A program made the translations under genes and the position numbers. Shown in pieces: positions 1 to 9,363 of a DNA stretch of 64,000 nucleotides (position 1 is its first letter; each line of letters begins with the position of its first letter). Under the pieces are notes generated by a model. That model searched no databases. It saw only the letters and a program-made list of their open reading frames with translations, and was not told where the DNA came from. The DNA lies in contig DASWRM010000029.1 of assembly GCA_036403155.1 (NCBI GenBank), forward strand, positions 29,699 to 93,698, given 5' to 3'. The DNA is from Gaiellales bacterium (lineage in GTDB: Bacteria > Actinomycetota > Thermoleophilia > Gaiellales > JAICJC01).

Positions 1-152
1 ACCGAGCACGGCACCGGCTGGGCACGCCGTCCACCGTGCAGTACGCGGCCGGCACGCTCGTCGAGGACGAACTGATCGGCAAGGACAGCGGCGGCGCGTA
101 CCGGATCGTCGAGCCGTTCCTCGCCGACTGGATCCGGCGCACCGCCGCGTAG
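1..152 (+). CDS. C-terminal fragment of an AAA/archaeal-type ATPase
   Basis: This is the 3' end of a gene entering from outside the window. Reading from base 3, 49 codons lead to a TAG at 150-152. The tail contains a winged-helix-like stretch (PSTVQYAAGTLVEDELI) followed by YRIVEPFLADWIRR. A closing pattern of this kind, with a Tyr, a Pro-Phe-Leu and a Trp, is common at the C-terminus of archaeal-type AAA ATPases, where a helix-turn-helix follows the P-loop domain. The nucleotide-binding part is not in the window, so the family call rests on the tail alone. A MarR/winged-helix regulator would be the main alternative. Confidence 0.45.
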   Translation, partial: RARHRLGTPSTVQYAAGTLVEDELIGKDSGGAYRIVEPFLADWIRRTAA

Positions 153-210
153 TTCATTACGGGGTTATCCGTAACGGACGCTCCCGTATTGCGGTCCACG
201 TGGCGAAACC

Positions 211-1002
211 GTGTCCAGCGGGTACTCCTGGGGCACCTTGGTGCCCGGAGCGACACCCACTCAGACGCGCGAGCAGCGCTGGGCCCGCAGGCTCGAGGCC
301 CCGATGCTGGTCGCCTCGCTTGCGGTGATCCCGCTCGTCATCATCGCGGCCGACGACTTCGGCAGCGAGGTGGAGCAGATCGGCCGCATCCTCAACTGGG
401 GCACGTGGCTCATGTTCGTCCTCGAGATCGCCATCATGCTGGCCGTCACGGACAACCGCCTGCGGTGGCTTCGGAGCCATCCGGCCGAGCTGATCGCGAC
501 CGTGCTCTCGCCGCCGATCCTGCCTGGGCCGTTGCAGACCATCCGCGTGCTTCGCGTCCTGCGGCTGGCCCGGCTCGCCGTCACCGTGCAGATGCTGCGC
601 CGCTTCATGAGCCCGGATGGCCTTCGCGACGCCGGCCTCTTCACGCTGTTCGTCGTGCTCGGCGGTGGGGTGGCGTTCAGTCAGGTGGAGAAGGGCCAGC
701 AGCTGTCCGCATGGGACGGCGTGTGGTGGGCGACCAGCACCATCACCACGGTCGGGTACGGCGACGTGACGCCGCAGACGGTGAGCGGCCGGTTGATTGC
801 GATCGTCATGATGGTCTCGGGCATCGGCTTCGTCGCCCTGCTGACCGCCGCGGTCGCCGAGCGGTTCATTCGCGACGAGCACGCGTCCGAGCAGTCGATC
901 GAGCGGCACATGGTCAACCTGACCGAGGAGCTGCGGCACATCCGCCGGCGGCTCGACCGCCTCGAGGCCGGGGCCCGCGAGCGGCAGAGCTCGGATCGCT
1001 AG
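211..1002 (+). CDS. Voltage-gated-type potassium channel subunit
   Basis: This 263-residue integral membrane protein should form a tetrameric K+ channel. The selectivity filter TVGYGD is at residues 180-185, preceded by the pore helix (GVWWATSTITTV) and followed by the last membrane helix. Upstream are four hydrophobic segments and an Arg-rich helix (TIRVLRVLRLARLAV, about residues 110-125) that resembles an S4 voltage sensor. The C-terminus is a charged helix likely to form a coiled coil (residues 230-255). The GTG at 211 is the first usable start in frame. The stop codon interleaves with the stop of the convergent metal transporter gene. The family is certain; the gating signal is not known. 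Confidence 0.9.
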   Translation: MSSGYSWGTLVPGATPTQTREQRWARRLEAPMLVASLAVIPLVIIAADDFGSEVEQIGRILNWGTWLMFVLEIAIMLAVTDNRLRWLRSHPAELIATVLSPPILPGPLQTIRVLRVLRLARLAVTVQMLRRFMSPDGLRDAGLFTLFVVLGGGVAFSQVEKGQQLSAWDGVWWATSTITTVGYGDVTPQTVSGRLIAIVMMVSGIGFVALLTAAVAERFIRDEHASEQSIERHMVNLTEELRHIRRRLDRLEAGARERQSSDR

Positions 1003-1502
1003 CCGGCTGCGCCGCCGAGGGCGGCGCTGATCCCGGCGATGATGGCGCCACCGACCGCGACCGACGCGAACGAGCGCAGGAACGACGTCTCGAAGAACTT
1101 CCACCGCAGCACCGCGAGGGCGAACAGCTCGATGGCGATGGTGGCGATCGCCGCGATCAGGGCGGCGCGGTAGTGCGGGATCAGGAACGGCAGGGTGTGG
1201 AAGATGCCGCCGATGAACGTGCCCAGCCCGGTGATCGACCCCCGCACCAGCGGGCTGCCGCGGCCGGTCACCTCGCCGGTGTCCGAGAGGCCCTCCGAGA
1301 ACGCCATGCTGACGCCTGCCCCGATCGCCGTTGCGAGGCCCGAGACGAACGCGTAGTGCGGGCGGTGTGTGGCAAGCGCCACGGCGAAGATCGGCGCGAG
1401 CGTCGAGAGCGAGCCGTCGATGAGACCGGTCATCGCCGGCTGCACACGCTGCAGCAGGAATGAGCGATCACGGTCGTTCAATGCGGAGACGGTCTCGGCC
1501 AC
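999..1502 (-). CDS. VIT1/CCC1-family membrane metal transporter
   Basis: This protein of about 167 residues has four or five membrane helices. The start VQPAMTGLIDGSLSTLAPIFA, followed by SGLATAIGAGVSMAFSEGLS, matches the VIT/CCC1 fold of Fe2+/Mn2+ transporters, in which the first helix carries polar metal-path residues and glycine-rich helices follow. In MbfA-type relatives this module follows a rubrerythrin domain; none is present here. I chose GTG 1502 because the frame upstream overlaps the neighbouring gene (1546-1854) and is low-complexity; the longer frame reaches 1631. The substrate is inferred from the family. Confidence 0.75.
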   Translation of the reverse strand: MAETVSALNDRDRSFLLQRVQPAMTGLIDGSLSTLAPIFAVALATHRPHYAFVSGLATAIGAGVSMAFSEGLSDTGEVTGRGSPLVRGSITGLGTFIGGIFHTLPFLIPHYRAALIAAIATIAIELFALAVLRWKFFETSFLRSFASVAVGGAIIAGISAALGGAAG

Positions 1503-1545
1503 GGGTCGAAGGATTATGGCGGCTGGGTCAGGCGGGCTGACCCGG

Positions 1546-1854
1546 CTACTCCGCCAGGGTCCTGCCGGCGGGGCTGAGCTGTCCGTTGAGCGACCGCTGG
1601 TGTGCCGCCCCGGGGCGGGCCGGCCCGTCACCGAGCAGCGCTGCGCGGATGTCGGTCAGGAGCGCGACCTGATGTTCCAGGCACGACAGTCGCTGCTCCG
1701 CCAGCTCGTTGCGCATCACCGCCAGGCTGACCTGGTGCTCTCGCAGCGCGTTGCCTCGGATCTGCGTCCTGCGCTGGACGTAGGCCACCATGGCGAGCAC
1801 CAGGTTGCCCACCCCGAGGGCGATGATCACCGCGTAGTAGCCGACCTGACCCAT
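1546..1854 (-). CDS. Small single-pass membrane protein with coiled coil
   Basis: I do not recognise a family for this 102-residue protein. It opens with one hydrophobic helix (YYAVIIALGVGNLVLAMVAY, residues 6-25). A charged amphipathic segment follows (residues 28-75, many Glu/Arg/Leu) that should form a coiled coil, and the tail is Gly/Pro/Ala-rich. It lies upstream of the VIT transporter gene on the same strand with a 43-base gap, so the two may be cotranscribed. The start ATG is preceded by only a weak ribosome binding site. Confidence 0.55.
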   Translation of the reverse strand: MGQVGYYAVIIALGVGNLVLAMVAYVQRRTQIRGNALREHQVSLAVMRNELAEQRLSCLEHQVALLTDIRAALLGDGPARPGAAHQRSLNGQLSPAGRTLAE

Positions 1855-1913
1855 GCATATCGGCTACCCGCTGCCGCGGAGGCGAAACACGAGCCGCTGC
1901 GATGGGCGAAAGG

Positions 1914-2003
1914 CGGAGGGGGAGGGATTCGAACCCTCGACTGAGGATAACCCCCAGTAACGGTTTTCGAGACCGCCGCATTCAACCACTCTGCCACCCC
2001 TCC
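1914..2003 (-). tRNA. tRNA-Ser (anticodon CGA)
   Basis: This is a class II tRNA of about 90 nt. The 7-bp acceptor stem (GGAGGGG with CCCCTCC) is perfect, the D-arm reads TGGCAGAGTGGTTGAATGC, and the anticodon loop CTCGAAA gives CGA (plus-strand bases 1967-1969). A long variable arm and a standard T-arm with GGTTCGAATCC follow. The discriminator base is G, as expected for serine. CCA is not encoded. Confidence 0.95.
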
Positions 2004-2043
2004 GCGGGTGGTGCGACGCGCAGTCTAGTCCCCGGGTGTCCGG

Positions 2044-3213
<1,170 letters not shown>

Positions 3214-3267
3214 GCCTCACGGCTCCTCTCGTTGGGGACGCTCAGGGTACAGCACCACGTCCATCGG

Positions 3268-4206
3268 CTAGATCCCGAACCCAGCGACGTCGTCGATCGC
3301 CGATCCCCGGTCGCCCTCGCCCCGCGTGAAGAAGCGGAAGACGGCCACGCCGCCGAGCACCGAGATCAGCGTGATCACCATGATCACCGTCGCGATGCCG
3401 TCGGTCGACGGCTGCGGCGTCGCCCGCGTCGCGTTGTAGATCGTCATCGGCACGGTGGTCGAGTTTGCGCCGTTCGAGAGCCACTGGCTGATCACGAAGT
3501 CGTCGATCGAGATCGCGAACACGATCGCGCCGCTGGCCACGACGGCCGGCAGGAGCAGCGGCAGCAGGACGCGGTAGAGCGCGACGGCGGGCGGCGCGCC
3601 CAGATCGGCTGCGGCTTCCTCGTACGACCGGCCGATCGAGAACAGGCGGCCGCGGACGATGACGACGACGTAGCTGATCGAGAAGGTGACGTGCCCGAGC
3701 ACCTGCGCCGACGTGCCGAACGGCACGATGGTGAGCAGCTGTGAGAAGAGCAGGAGCAGCGAGACGCCCATCACGATCTCCGGCGTCACCAGCGGGAACA
3801 GCATGAGGAAGTTCGACGCGCCGGATCCCCGCCCGCGCCAGCGGGCCAGGCCGAGCGCGAGCAGCACGCCGATCGGCGTGGCGATGACGACGTCGAGCGC
3901 CGCCAGCTTCAGGCTCTGCCCGAGCGCACCGCGCAGGCCCGGGTCGTGGAACACCGAGTTGATCCCGGGCGCCGTGCTCGTGTACCACTTGGTGGTGAAT
4001 CCCTGCCAGACCGTCAGCGACCGGCCGTCGTTGAACGAGAACTGGATCGCGACCAGCACGGGGGCGATCGACCAGATGATGTAGGCCCAGGTGACCACGA
4101 CGAGGAACCGCGGCTTTCCCCACGGATTGCCGATCCAGCCGCCCGCGCGCCGCCAGAGGCTGAACTCCTTGGTGCGCGTGCGAGGTGTGGCGACGGCCTG
4201 GCTCAT
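3268..4206 (-). CDS. potC: Polyamine ABC importer permease
   Basis: This 312-residue inner-membrane permease has about six helices. The EAA loop that docks onto the ATPase is visible (YEEAAADLGAPPAVALYRVL, about residues 195-214). The start ATG at 4206 overlaps the potB stop as ATGA, so translation is coupled; an in-frame ATG 12 codons upstream lies inside potB and is less likely. The N-terminus has a short Thr/Arg-rich cytoplasmic extension of about 35 residues before helix 1. It should pair with PotB to form the channel. Assignment as PotC rather than another type I importer permease rests on the operon order. Confidence 0.85.
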   Translation of the reverse strand: MSQAVATPRTRTKEFSLWRRAGGWIGNPWGKPRFLVVVTWAYIIWSIAPVLVAIQFSFNDGRSLTVWQGFTTKWYTSTAPGINSVFHDPGLRGALGQSLKLAALDVVIATPIGVLLALGLARWRGRGSGASNFLMLFPLVTPEIVMGVSLLLLFSQLLTIVPFGTSAQVLGHVTFSISYVVVIVRGRLFSIGRSYEEAAADLGAPPAVALYRVLLPLLLPAVVASGAIVFAISIDDFVISQWLSNGANSTTVPMTIYNATRATPQPSTDGIATVIMVITLISVLGGVAVFRFFTRGEGDRGSAIDDVAGFGI

Positions 4207-5120
4207 GCCGGCAGGTCCCTCGACGCGCGGTGGATCGTCCACATGTAGTAGCCCATCAGCAGCACCAGGAACGCGGACAGCAGGATCGTGATCGCTGCGC
4301 CGATCGTGGGCTGCGGGCCGCCGTGGAAGTAGAGATCGATCTGGTTTCCGATCATCGACGTGGTCGGTGCGCCGGACACGATGTTCGGCGTGTAGTAGTC
4401 ACCGAACATGGGGAGCACGATCAGCACCGCGCCGCCGAGCAGGCCGGTGCGGGAGAGCGGGAGCGTGACATGCAGGAACGCCCGGAACGGGCTCGCGCCG
4501 AGGTCGCGGGCAGCCTCCAGGTGCGACCGGTCGATGCGGTCGAGCGACGCATACAGCGGCAGGATGAAGTACGGGATGTACCCGTAGATCAGCGCGATGA
4601 TGACGGTGAAGCTCTCGCCGCCCAGGTAGTTGTTGGGGTCGCTGACCAGCCCCAGGTGAAAGAGCAGGTCGTTCAGGTGGGTGAACGCCAGGAACCGCTG
4701 GGCGTACCCGCCCGGCGACAGCAGGTTGATCCACGCCAGCATCCGCATCAGGTAGCTGATCCAGAACGGCAGTACGAGCAGGATCAGGAGCATGCTCTTC
4801 GTCCGCGAGGCGTGACGGGCGATGTAGTAGGCGACCGGGTACCCGATCAGGATGCAGCCCCCCAGCGACAGCCCCACGTACTCCACCGTCCGCACGAACA
4901 CGTCCCAGTAGATGCCACCGGGCTCCAGCTCGGTGAGCACCTGGGACACCCAGCCGAAATTCCACTGCAGCGGGTTCCACGCCGGCACCGCGGTGAGCAG
5001 GATCGGATCGACGCTGCCGAAGGCCACGCCCACGACGGCGTAGAAGGGCAGCACAAACAGGACCAGCAGCCAGATGACGCCGGGGAGCGAGAAGAGAGGC
5101 CACAGCCAGCGTGGATACAT
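4203..5120 (-). CDS. potB: Polyamine ABC importer permease
   Basis: This 305-residue permease is the partner of PotC. It shows the first helix LFSLPGVIWLLVLFVLPFYAVV typical of the PotB/HisM-like group, six membrane segments and the EAA loop HLEAARDLGASPFRAFLHV (about residues 206-224). The gene follows potD by 9 bases, and its TGA overlaps the potC start. A large extracytoplasmic loop of about 45 residues after helix 1 is usual for PotB. Confidence 0.87.
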   Translation of the reverse strand: MYPRWLWPLFSLPGVIWLLVLFVLPFYAVVGVAFGSVDPILLTAVPAWNPLQWNFGWVSQVLTELEPGGIYWDVFVRTVEYVGLSLGGCILIGYPVAYYIARHASRTKSMLLILLVLPFWISYLMRMLAWINLLSPGGYAQRFLAFTHLNDLLFHLGLVSDPNNYLGGESFTVIIALIYGYIPYFILPLYASLDRIDRSHLEAARDLGASPFRAFLHVTLPLSRTGLLGGAVLIVLPMFGDYYTPNIVSGAPTTSMIGNQIDLYFHGGPQPTIGAAITILLSAFLVLLMGYYMWTIHRASRDLPA

Positions 5121-5129
5121 CGGCGCTCC

Positions 5130-6419
5130 CTACGCTCCCGACAGGAACTGCGAGTAGGCGTTCTGCCAGAGCGCCTGGCCCTGCGTGGTGAGGGTCATCT
5201 CCTGAAGCGATGTCGGGCCCAGATCGTCGGCGGTCAGCACGGTGTTCTGGAGCGACTCGGGGAGGATCCCGTCCTGCACCATCTGGCCCGGGTCGATCTC
5301 GGTCAGCGGCGGCTGGTAGCCGTTGTAGTTCAGGAAATTGTTGCGCGCCTGCGTGTTGTCGAGGATGAAGTTGAGGAACAGGTGCGAGAGCACCGGCTTC
5401 TTCGTCGAGGAGCAGATGCTGAACATGTCGTTCTGGATCGGCCCGTTGCCGCGCCCCGGGTTCCAGAACCGCAGCGCCTGCTTTGATTCCTTGTCGGCAT
5501 AGAACAGATACCCGGCGATCGCGTCGCCCGACCACGCCTGGTTCAGGTACGCCTTACGCTCGGCGACAGCCGAGTACTGCAGGTCGCCGACCTTGACGTT
5601 GCAGATCCCGTACAGCTGCTGGAGGTCCTTGACGGCCTGGTCGATCTTCGCCGGGTCCTCGGTGTTGATGTCCTTGTCACCGCGGTGGAGCAGCGCCATG
5701 GCGATCGTCTCGCGCACCTCGGAGAGCAGCGCCGTCTTGCCCCGGTACTTCTGCGCACGCCAGAAGATGTCCCACGGATTGGGGGTGAGGGTCGGGATGT
5801 CCTCCTTCACGAAATCCGTGCGGTACAGGATGCCGGTCGTGTAGCACGTGTAGGGCACGCTGTAGCGCGAGCCCTTGTCGTAGAACGGGTCGACCAGCGA
5901 CGGCCAGACGTTCTTCTGGAGGTTGGGGATGTAGTCCAGGTTCAGCGGCTTGATCAGCTTCGCGGCGACGACGCGCGCGATGTTGTCCGGCGTCATCTCC
6001 ATCACGTCCGGCTTCACGGTGCCCGAAGCGAGCTTGGTGATGCCGCTGTTGATGTCGTCGAACGGCGTCACCTTGCACGTCACGCCGTACTTCTTGCCGA
6101 ACGCCTTCAGCAGCGCCGGGTCGATGTAGTCGGGGTAGTTGAAGATGACGAAGTCGCCGCCCGTCTCGGGCTGCATGCCCGAGGCGATCGGCTGCTCGTA
6201 GCGCGGGATCGTGACCGGCCCGTTGGGGCGGGCCAGCGGCAGCCCCAGCGGGCCGAGCTTCTGGCCGTTGGCGCCGGTCGCGACGCTGTTGTTGGCCGTC
6301 GTGCTGTTGCTGCAGGCCGCCAGGAGGCTGCCCGCGCCGGAGAGGGCGAACGCCGCGCCGCCCGACCGCAGCAGGAAATCGCGGCGGGTGGCGCCGGAGC
6401 GCCGGTCCTTCGGATGCAT
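5130..6419 (-). CDS. potD: Polyamine-binding lipoprotein of the ABC importer
   Basis: This 429-residue extracellular substrate-binding protein is first in the operon. The N-terminus has a twin-arginine motif (TRRDFLLRS, residues 11-19), then a hydrophobic stretch and a lipobox LLAAC with the lipidated Cys at residue 36, so it is probably a Tat-exported lipoprotein. The mature part has the periplasmic-binding-protein fold with PotD-like features: VIFNYPDYIDPALLKAFGKKYG near residue 90, DVMEMTPDNIARVV, and YSVPYTCYTTGILYRTD. It delivers polyamine to PotB/PotC. A perfect-arm palindrome (6437-6456) lies 17 bases upstream of the start and probably controls the operon. Confidence 0.88.
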   Translation of the reverse strand: MHPKDRRSGATRRDFLLRSGGAAFALSGAGSLLAACSNSTTANNSVATGANGQKLGPLGLPLARPNGPVTIPRYEQPIASGMQPETGGDFVIFNYPDYIDPALLKAFGKKYGVTCKVTPFDDINSGITKLASGTVKPDVMEMTPDNIARVVAAKLIKPLNLDYIPNLQKNVWPSLVDPFYDKGSRYSVPYTCYTTGILYRTDFVKEDIPTLTPNPWDIFWRAQKYRGKTALLSEVRETIAMALLHRGDKDINTEDPAKIDQAVKDLQQLYGICNVKVGDLQYSAVAERKAYLNQAWSGDAIAGYLFYADKESKQALRFWNPGRGNGPIQNDMFSICSSTKKPVLSHLFLNFILDNTQARNNFLNYNGYQPPLTEIDPGQMVQDGILPESLQNTVLTADDLGPTSLQEMTLTTQGQALWQNAYSQFLSGA

Positions 6420-6436
6420 GTGAAGCCCTCCCGTCC

Positions 6437-6456
6437 TTGACTGACTAGCCAGTCAA
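6437..6456. promoter_or_regulatory. Palindromic operator upstream of potD
   Basis: The arms TTGACTG and CAGTCAA are exact inverted repeats around ACTAGC, whose CTAG core is itself symmetric. The site ends 17 bases before the potD start codon and faces the divergent TetR gene. Length, symmetry and position suit a TetR dimer site that represses potDBCA. The left arm also resembles a -35 hexamer on the minus strand. Binding is inferred. Confidence 0.55.
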
Positions 6457-6591
6457 CTGCCGTGCTCGTGCGACTGTACCGAGTTGGGAGGCGGTGTCAA
6501 GGACGCACCTCACGCGCTCGTGAGCCCAGTCGCTGGGTTCCTTGGTGCGCGATTCAAGCAATCCACCGGCGCTGCGTCAAGACTGGGGCAG

Positions 6592-6607
6592 CGAACGCTT
6601 GCGTTCG
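6592..6607. promoter_or_regulatory. 16-bp perfect palindrome upstream of the TetR gene
   Basis: CGAACGC-TT-GCGTTCG is a perfect inverted repeat 29 bases before the TetR-family start codon. Its sequence differs from the palindrome near potD, so it may be an autoregulatory site or belong to another regulator. Confidence 0.45.
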
Positions 6608-6636
6608 TTCAATGCCACCGGTAAGAATGGCGCGCC

Positions 6637-7251
6637 ATGGCACGGCCAAAGAACCAGACCGAGCGCCGTCGCCAGCTGACCGAGGCGGCGGGCCGGGCGA
6701 TCGTCGCTCGCGGTGCGGCGGCGGTGCGGCTGAAGGACATCGCCGACCAGGCGGGAATCACCCCGGGCGCCGTTCTCTACTACTACCCGGACGTGGACGC
6801 ACTGCTGGTCGAGGCGCACCGGGCCGCCGGCGAGCGCTTCTGCGAGGACCGGATCGCGGCGCTGGCGGAGATCGACGATCCACGGGAGCGCATGGTCGCG
6901 GCGATCCGCACCGGCCTGCCCACCGGGCCGGAGGACGAGGCGGTGCGGATGCTCTACGAGATGGACGCGCTGGTCGGAAGGAGCGCGCTGTACTCGGCGC
7001 TCACCGTGTCGTTCTTCGAGCGGCAGGTGGCGCTCTACCAGGTGATCCTCGAGGCCGGGGTCGCGCGCGGGCTGTTCGACCTGACCGACGACTCGCATAC
7101 GCTCGGGCGCAACATCGTGGCGCTCGAGGACGCGCACGGGCTGCATGTCCTGATGGGCGACTCGCCGATCGACCGGCGTGAGGCGGAGCGGCTGATCGTC
7201 GCCCACGCGTCGGCTGTCACCCGGTGCGACCTTCGCGCCGTCGCAGGCTGA
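6637..7251 (+). CDS. TetR-family transcriptional regulator
   Basis: This 204-residue regulator has an N-terminal helix-turn-helix (residues about 10-55, with LKDIADQAGITPGAVLYYYP as the recognition region) and an all-helical ligand domain. It is divergent from potDBCA, and the 217-base gap holds two palindromes. The simplest reading is repression of the polyamine importer and/or the downstream acyl-CoA synthetase genes, with polyamine as a possible effector. The start ATG follows an AT-poor region with GGTAAGAAT upstream. The target assignment is inference from position only. Confidence 0.85.
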   Translation: MARPKNQTERRRQLTEAAGRAIVARGAAAVRLKDIADQAGITPGAVLYYYPDVDALLVEAHRAAGERFCEDRIAALAEIDDPRERMVAAIRTGLPTGPEDEAVRMLYEMDALVGRSALYSALTVSFFERQVALYQVILEAGVARGLFDLTDDSHTLGRNIVALEDAHGLHVLMGDSPIDRREAERLIVAHASAVTRCDLRAVAG

Positions 7252-7305
7252 CCGGTCCGGTTCTGCCGGCAGAGCTGGGCCCCCCTCTGGCAGACTCCCG
7301 GCCCG

Positions 7306-9363
7306 ATGCCTCGAGACCTGCAGCCGCTGTTCGCGCCGCGCTCCGTCGCCATCCTGGGCGCCTCCAACGACCCTGCGAAATGGGGAAACTGGCTCGCGCG
7401 CGGAGCGCTGCGCGGCAAGCATCGCCGTCCCGTGTACCTGGTCAACCGAAACGGGGGCGAGGTGCTCGGCGAGCCGGCGTTCCGCTCGCTGGCCGAGCTG
7501 CCCGGCGATCCCGAGCTGGTCGTCATCTCCGTTCCGGCGCCCGCGTTCGAGCAGGCCGTGGACGACGCGCTGGCGCGAAACGCCAAGGCGCTGATCGGCA
7601 TCACGGCCGGGCTGGGGGAGTCCGGAGACGAGGCGGCCGCCCGCGAGCGGGAGCTCGTGTGGCGCATCCGCGAGGCCGGCGCGATGCTGCTCGGGCCGAA
7701 CTGCCTGGGCGTCTACGACGCGTCGAGCGACCTCGGGCTGGCATCGAACGAGTTTCCGCCGGGCGCGATCGGGCTGATCTCACAGAGCGGCAACCTCGCC
7801 CTCGAGCTGGGCCTGCTGGCGGGGCGGTACGGGCTCGGATTCTCACGGTTCGCGTCGATCGGCAACCAGGCCGACCTCGACCTCGCCGAACTGGTCGCGT
7901 CCTACGCGGCCCACGAGCAGACCGAGCTGATCGCGATCTACGTGGAGGACTTCCGCGACGGGCGCGCGTTCGTCGACGCGGCCGCGAACGCCGGCAAGCC
8001 GTGCGTGCTGATCACCGTCGGCCGCAGCGATGCCAGCGGCAGGGCGGCCGCATCGCACACCGGCGCGATGGTCTCGGACCACAGCGTCGTCGATGCCGCA
8101 TGCCGGGCTGCGGGCGTGTCCCTGGTGTCGACGCCCGCGCAGATGATCGACCTCGCCCACGCGCTGCTGCAGCCGCGCCGGCTGGGCGGCTCGCGCGTTG
8201 CGGTGCTCGGCGATGGTGGCGGCCATGGTGCCATCGCGTGCGATGTCGCCGTCGCCGCGGGTCTCGACGTTCCCACGCTGTCGCCCGAGCTGCAGGCGGC
8301 GCTCGCCGAGCCGCTGCCCGTGACCGCCTCGACCAGGAACCCCGTGGATCTCGCCGGCGGAGGGGAGGAGGATTTCTACAACTACTCGCGCATGGCGCGC
8401 GGCCTGCTCGAGTCGGGTGACGTCGACGGGCTGCTGATGACCGGCTACTTCGGCGGCTACAGCCAGTATTCGGACGAGTTCTCGGAGCGCGAGACCGATG
8501 TGGCGCGCGAGATCGCCCGGGCGGTCGAGGAGACCGGCAAGCCGCTGGTAGCCCAGTCCATGTACCCCGACGGCGCGCCCAACCTCGTGCTGCGCGAGCG
8601 TGGGATACCCGTGTACGCGACGATCGAGGCCGCGGCCTCTGCGCTCTCGGCGCTGCGCCTCCCGGGCCACGTGCCGGGCTCACCAACGTTGCCCGATCCG
8701 GAGACGGAGCCGTTCGAGGTCTCGTACTTCGGCGCCCGTGAGCTGCTGGCCGCGGGCGGCGTTCCGTTCGTCGAGGCGCTTCGCGTCCGCACGCGCGAGG
8801 AGGCGCTCGTCGCCGCGGACGGCGTCGGCTACCCGATCGTGCTGAAGGCGCTCGGCCTGCTGCACAAGTCGGACGCGGGCGGCGTGGCGGTCGGCCTGAC
8901 CGACGAGGAGACGCTCGGCCGCGCGTTCGACGACATGACGTCGCGGCTCTCGCCCCCGGAGCTCTCGGTCGAGGCGATGGCGCCGCTCTCCCAGGGAGTG
9001 GAGCTGATCATCGGCGCCAAGCGCGATCCCCGCTTCGGCCCCGTGGCCCTGGTCGGCATGGGCGGTGTCTACGCCGAACTGCTGCTCGATGTGGCGGAGG
9101 CGCTCGCCCCCGTCTCGGCGGAGCAGGCGATCGAGATGATCGAGTCGCTGAACGGCGCCCCGGTGCTGAAGGGCGCACGCGGCCGTCCGGCGCTCGACAT
9201 CCCCGCCGCGGCAAGCGCGCTGGTGGCGCTCTCGCGGGTGGCCGCCGCACGGCCGGAGATCGCCGAGATCGAGGTGAACCCGCTGCTGGTGCTGCCGAGG
9301 GGCGCGCTGGCGCTCGACGCGCGCATCATCCACGCCGACGAAGGAGGCCAGGATGCTGGTTGA
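7306..9363 (+). CDS. ADP-forming acyl-CoA synthetase, single-chain
   Basis: This 685-residue enzyme should interconvert acyl-CoA + ADP + Pi and acid + CoA + ATP. The domain order is CoA-binding Rossmann domain (RSVAILGASNDPAKWGN, from residue 12), two succinyl-CoA-synthetase-like flavodoxin domains (about 145-440), then an ATP-grasp domain (about 470-680). The phosphohistidine motif SHTGA is present with His251. ATP-grasp motifs include VLKALGLLHKSDAGGV and EIAEIEVNPLLV. The fused order matches acetate/feruloyl-CoA ligase-type ACD enzymes. The last 11 bases overlap the SDR gene start, so the two probably act on the same acid. The acyl substrate cannot be read from sequence. Confidence 0.85.
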   Translation: MPRDLQPLFAPRSVAILGASNDPAKWGNWLARGALRGKHRRPVYLVNRNGGEVLGEPAFRSLAELPGDPELVVISVPAPAFEQAVDDALARNAKALIGITAGLGESGDEAAARERELVWRIREAGAMLLGPNCLGVYDASSDLGLASNEFPPGAIGLISQSGNLALELGLLAGRYGLGFSRFASIGNQADLDLAELVASYAAHEQTELIAIYVEDFRDGRAFVDAAANAGKPCVLITVGRSDASGRAAASHTGAMVSDHSVVDAACRAAGVSLVSTPAQMIDLAHALLQPRRLGGSRVAVLGDGGGHGAIACDVAVAAGLDVPTLSPELQAALAEPLPVTASTRNPVDLAGGGEEDFYNYSRMARGLLESGDVDGLLMTGYFGGYSQYSDEFSERETDVAREIARAVEETGKPLVAQSMYPDGAPNLVLRERGIPVYATIEAAASALSALRLPGHVPGSPTLPDPETEPFEVSYFGARELLAAGGVPFVEALRVRTREEALVAADGVGYPIVLKALGLLHKSDAGGVAVGLTDEETLGRAFDDMTSRLSPPELSVEAMAPLSQGVELIIGAKRDPRFGPVALVGMGGVYAELLLDVAEALAPVSAEQAIEMIESLNGAPVLKGARGRPALDIPAAASALVALSRVAAARPEIAEIEVNPLLVLPRGALALDARIIHADEGGQDAG

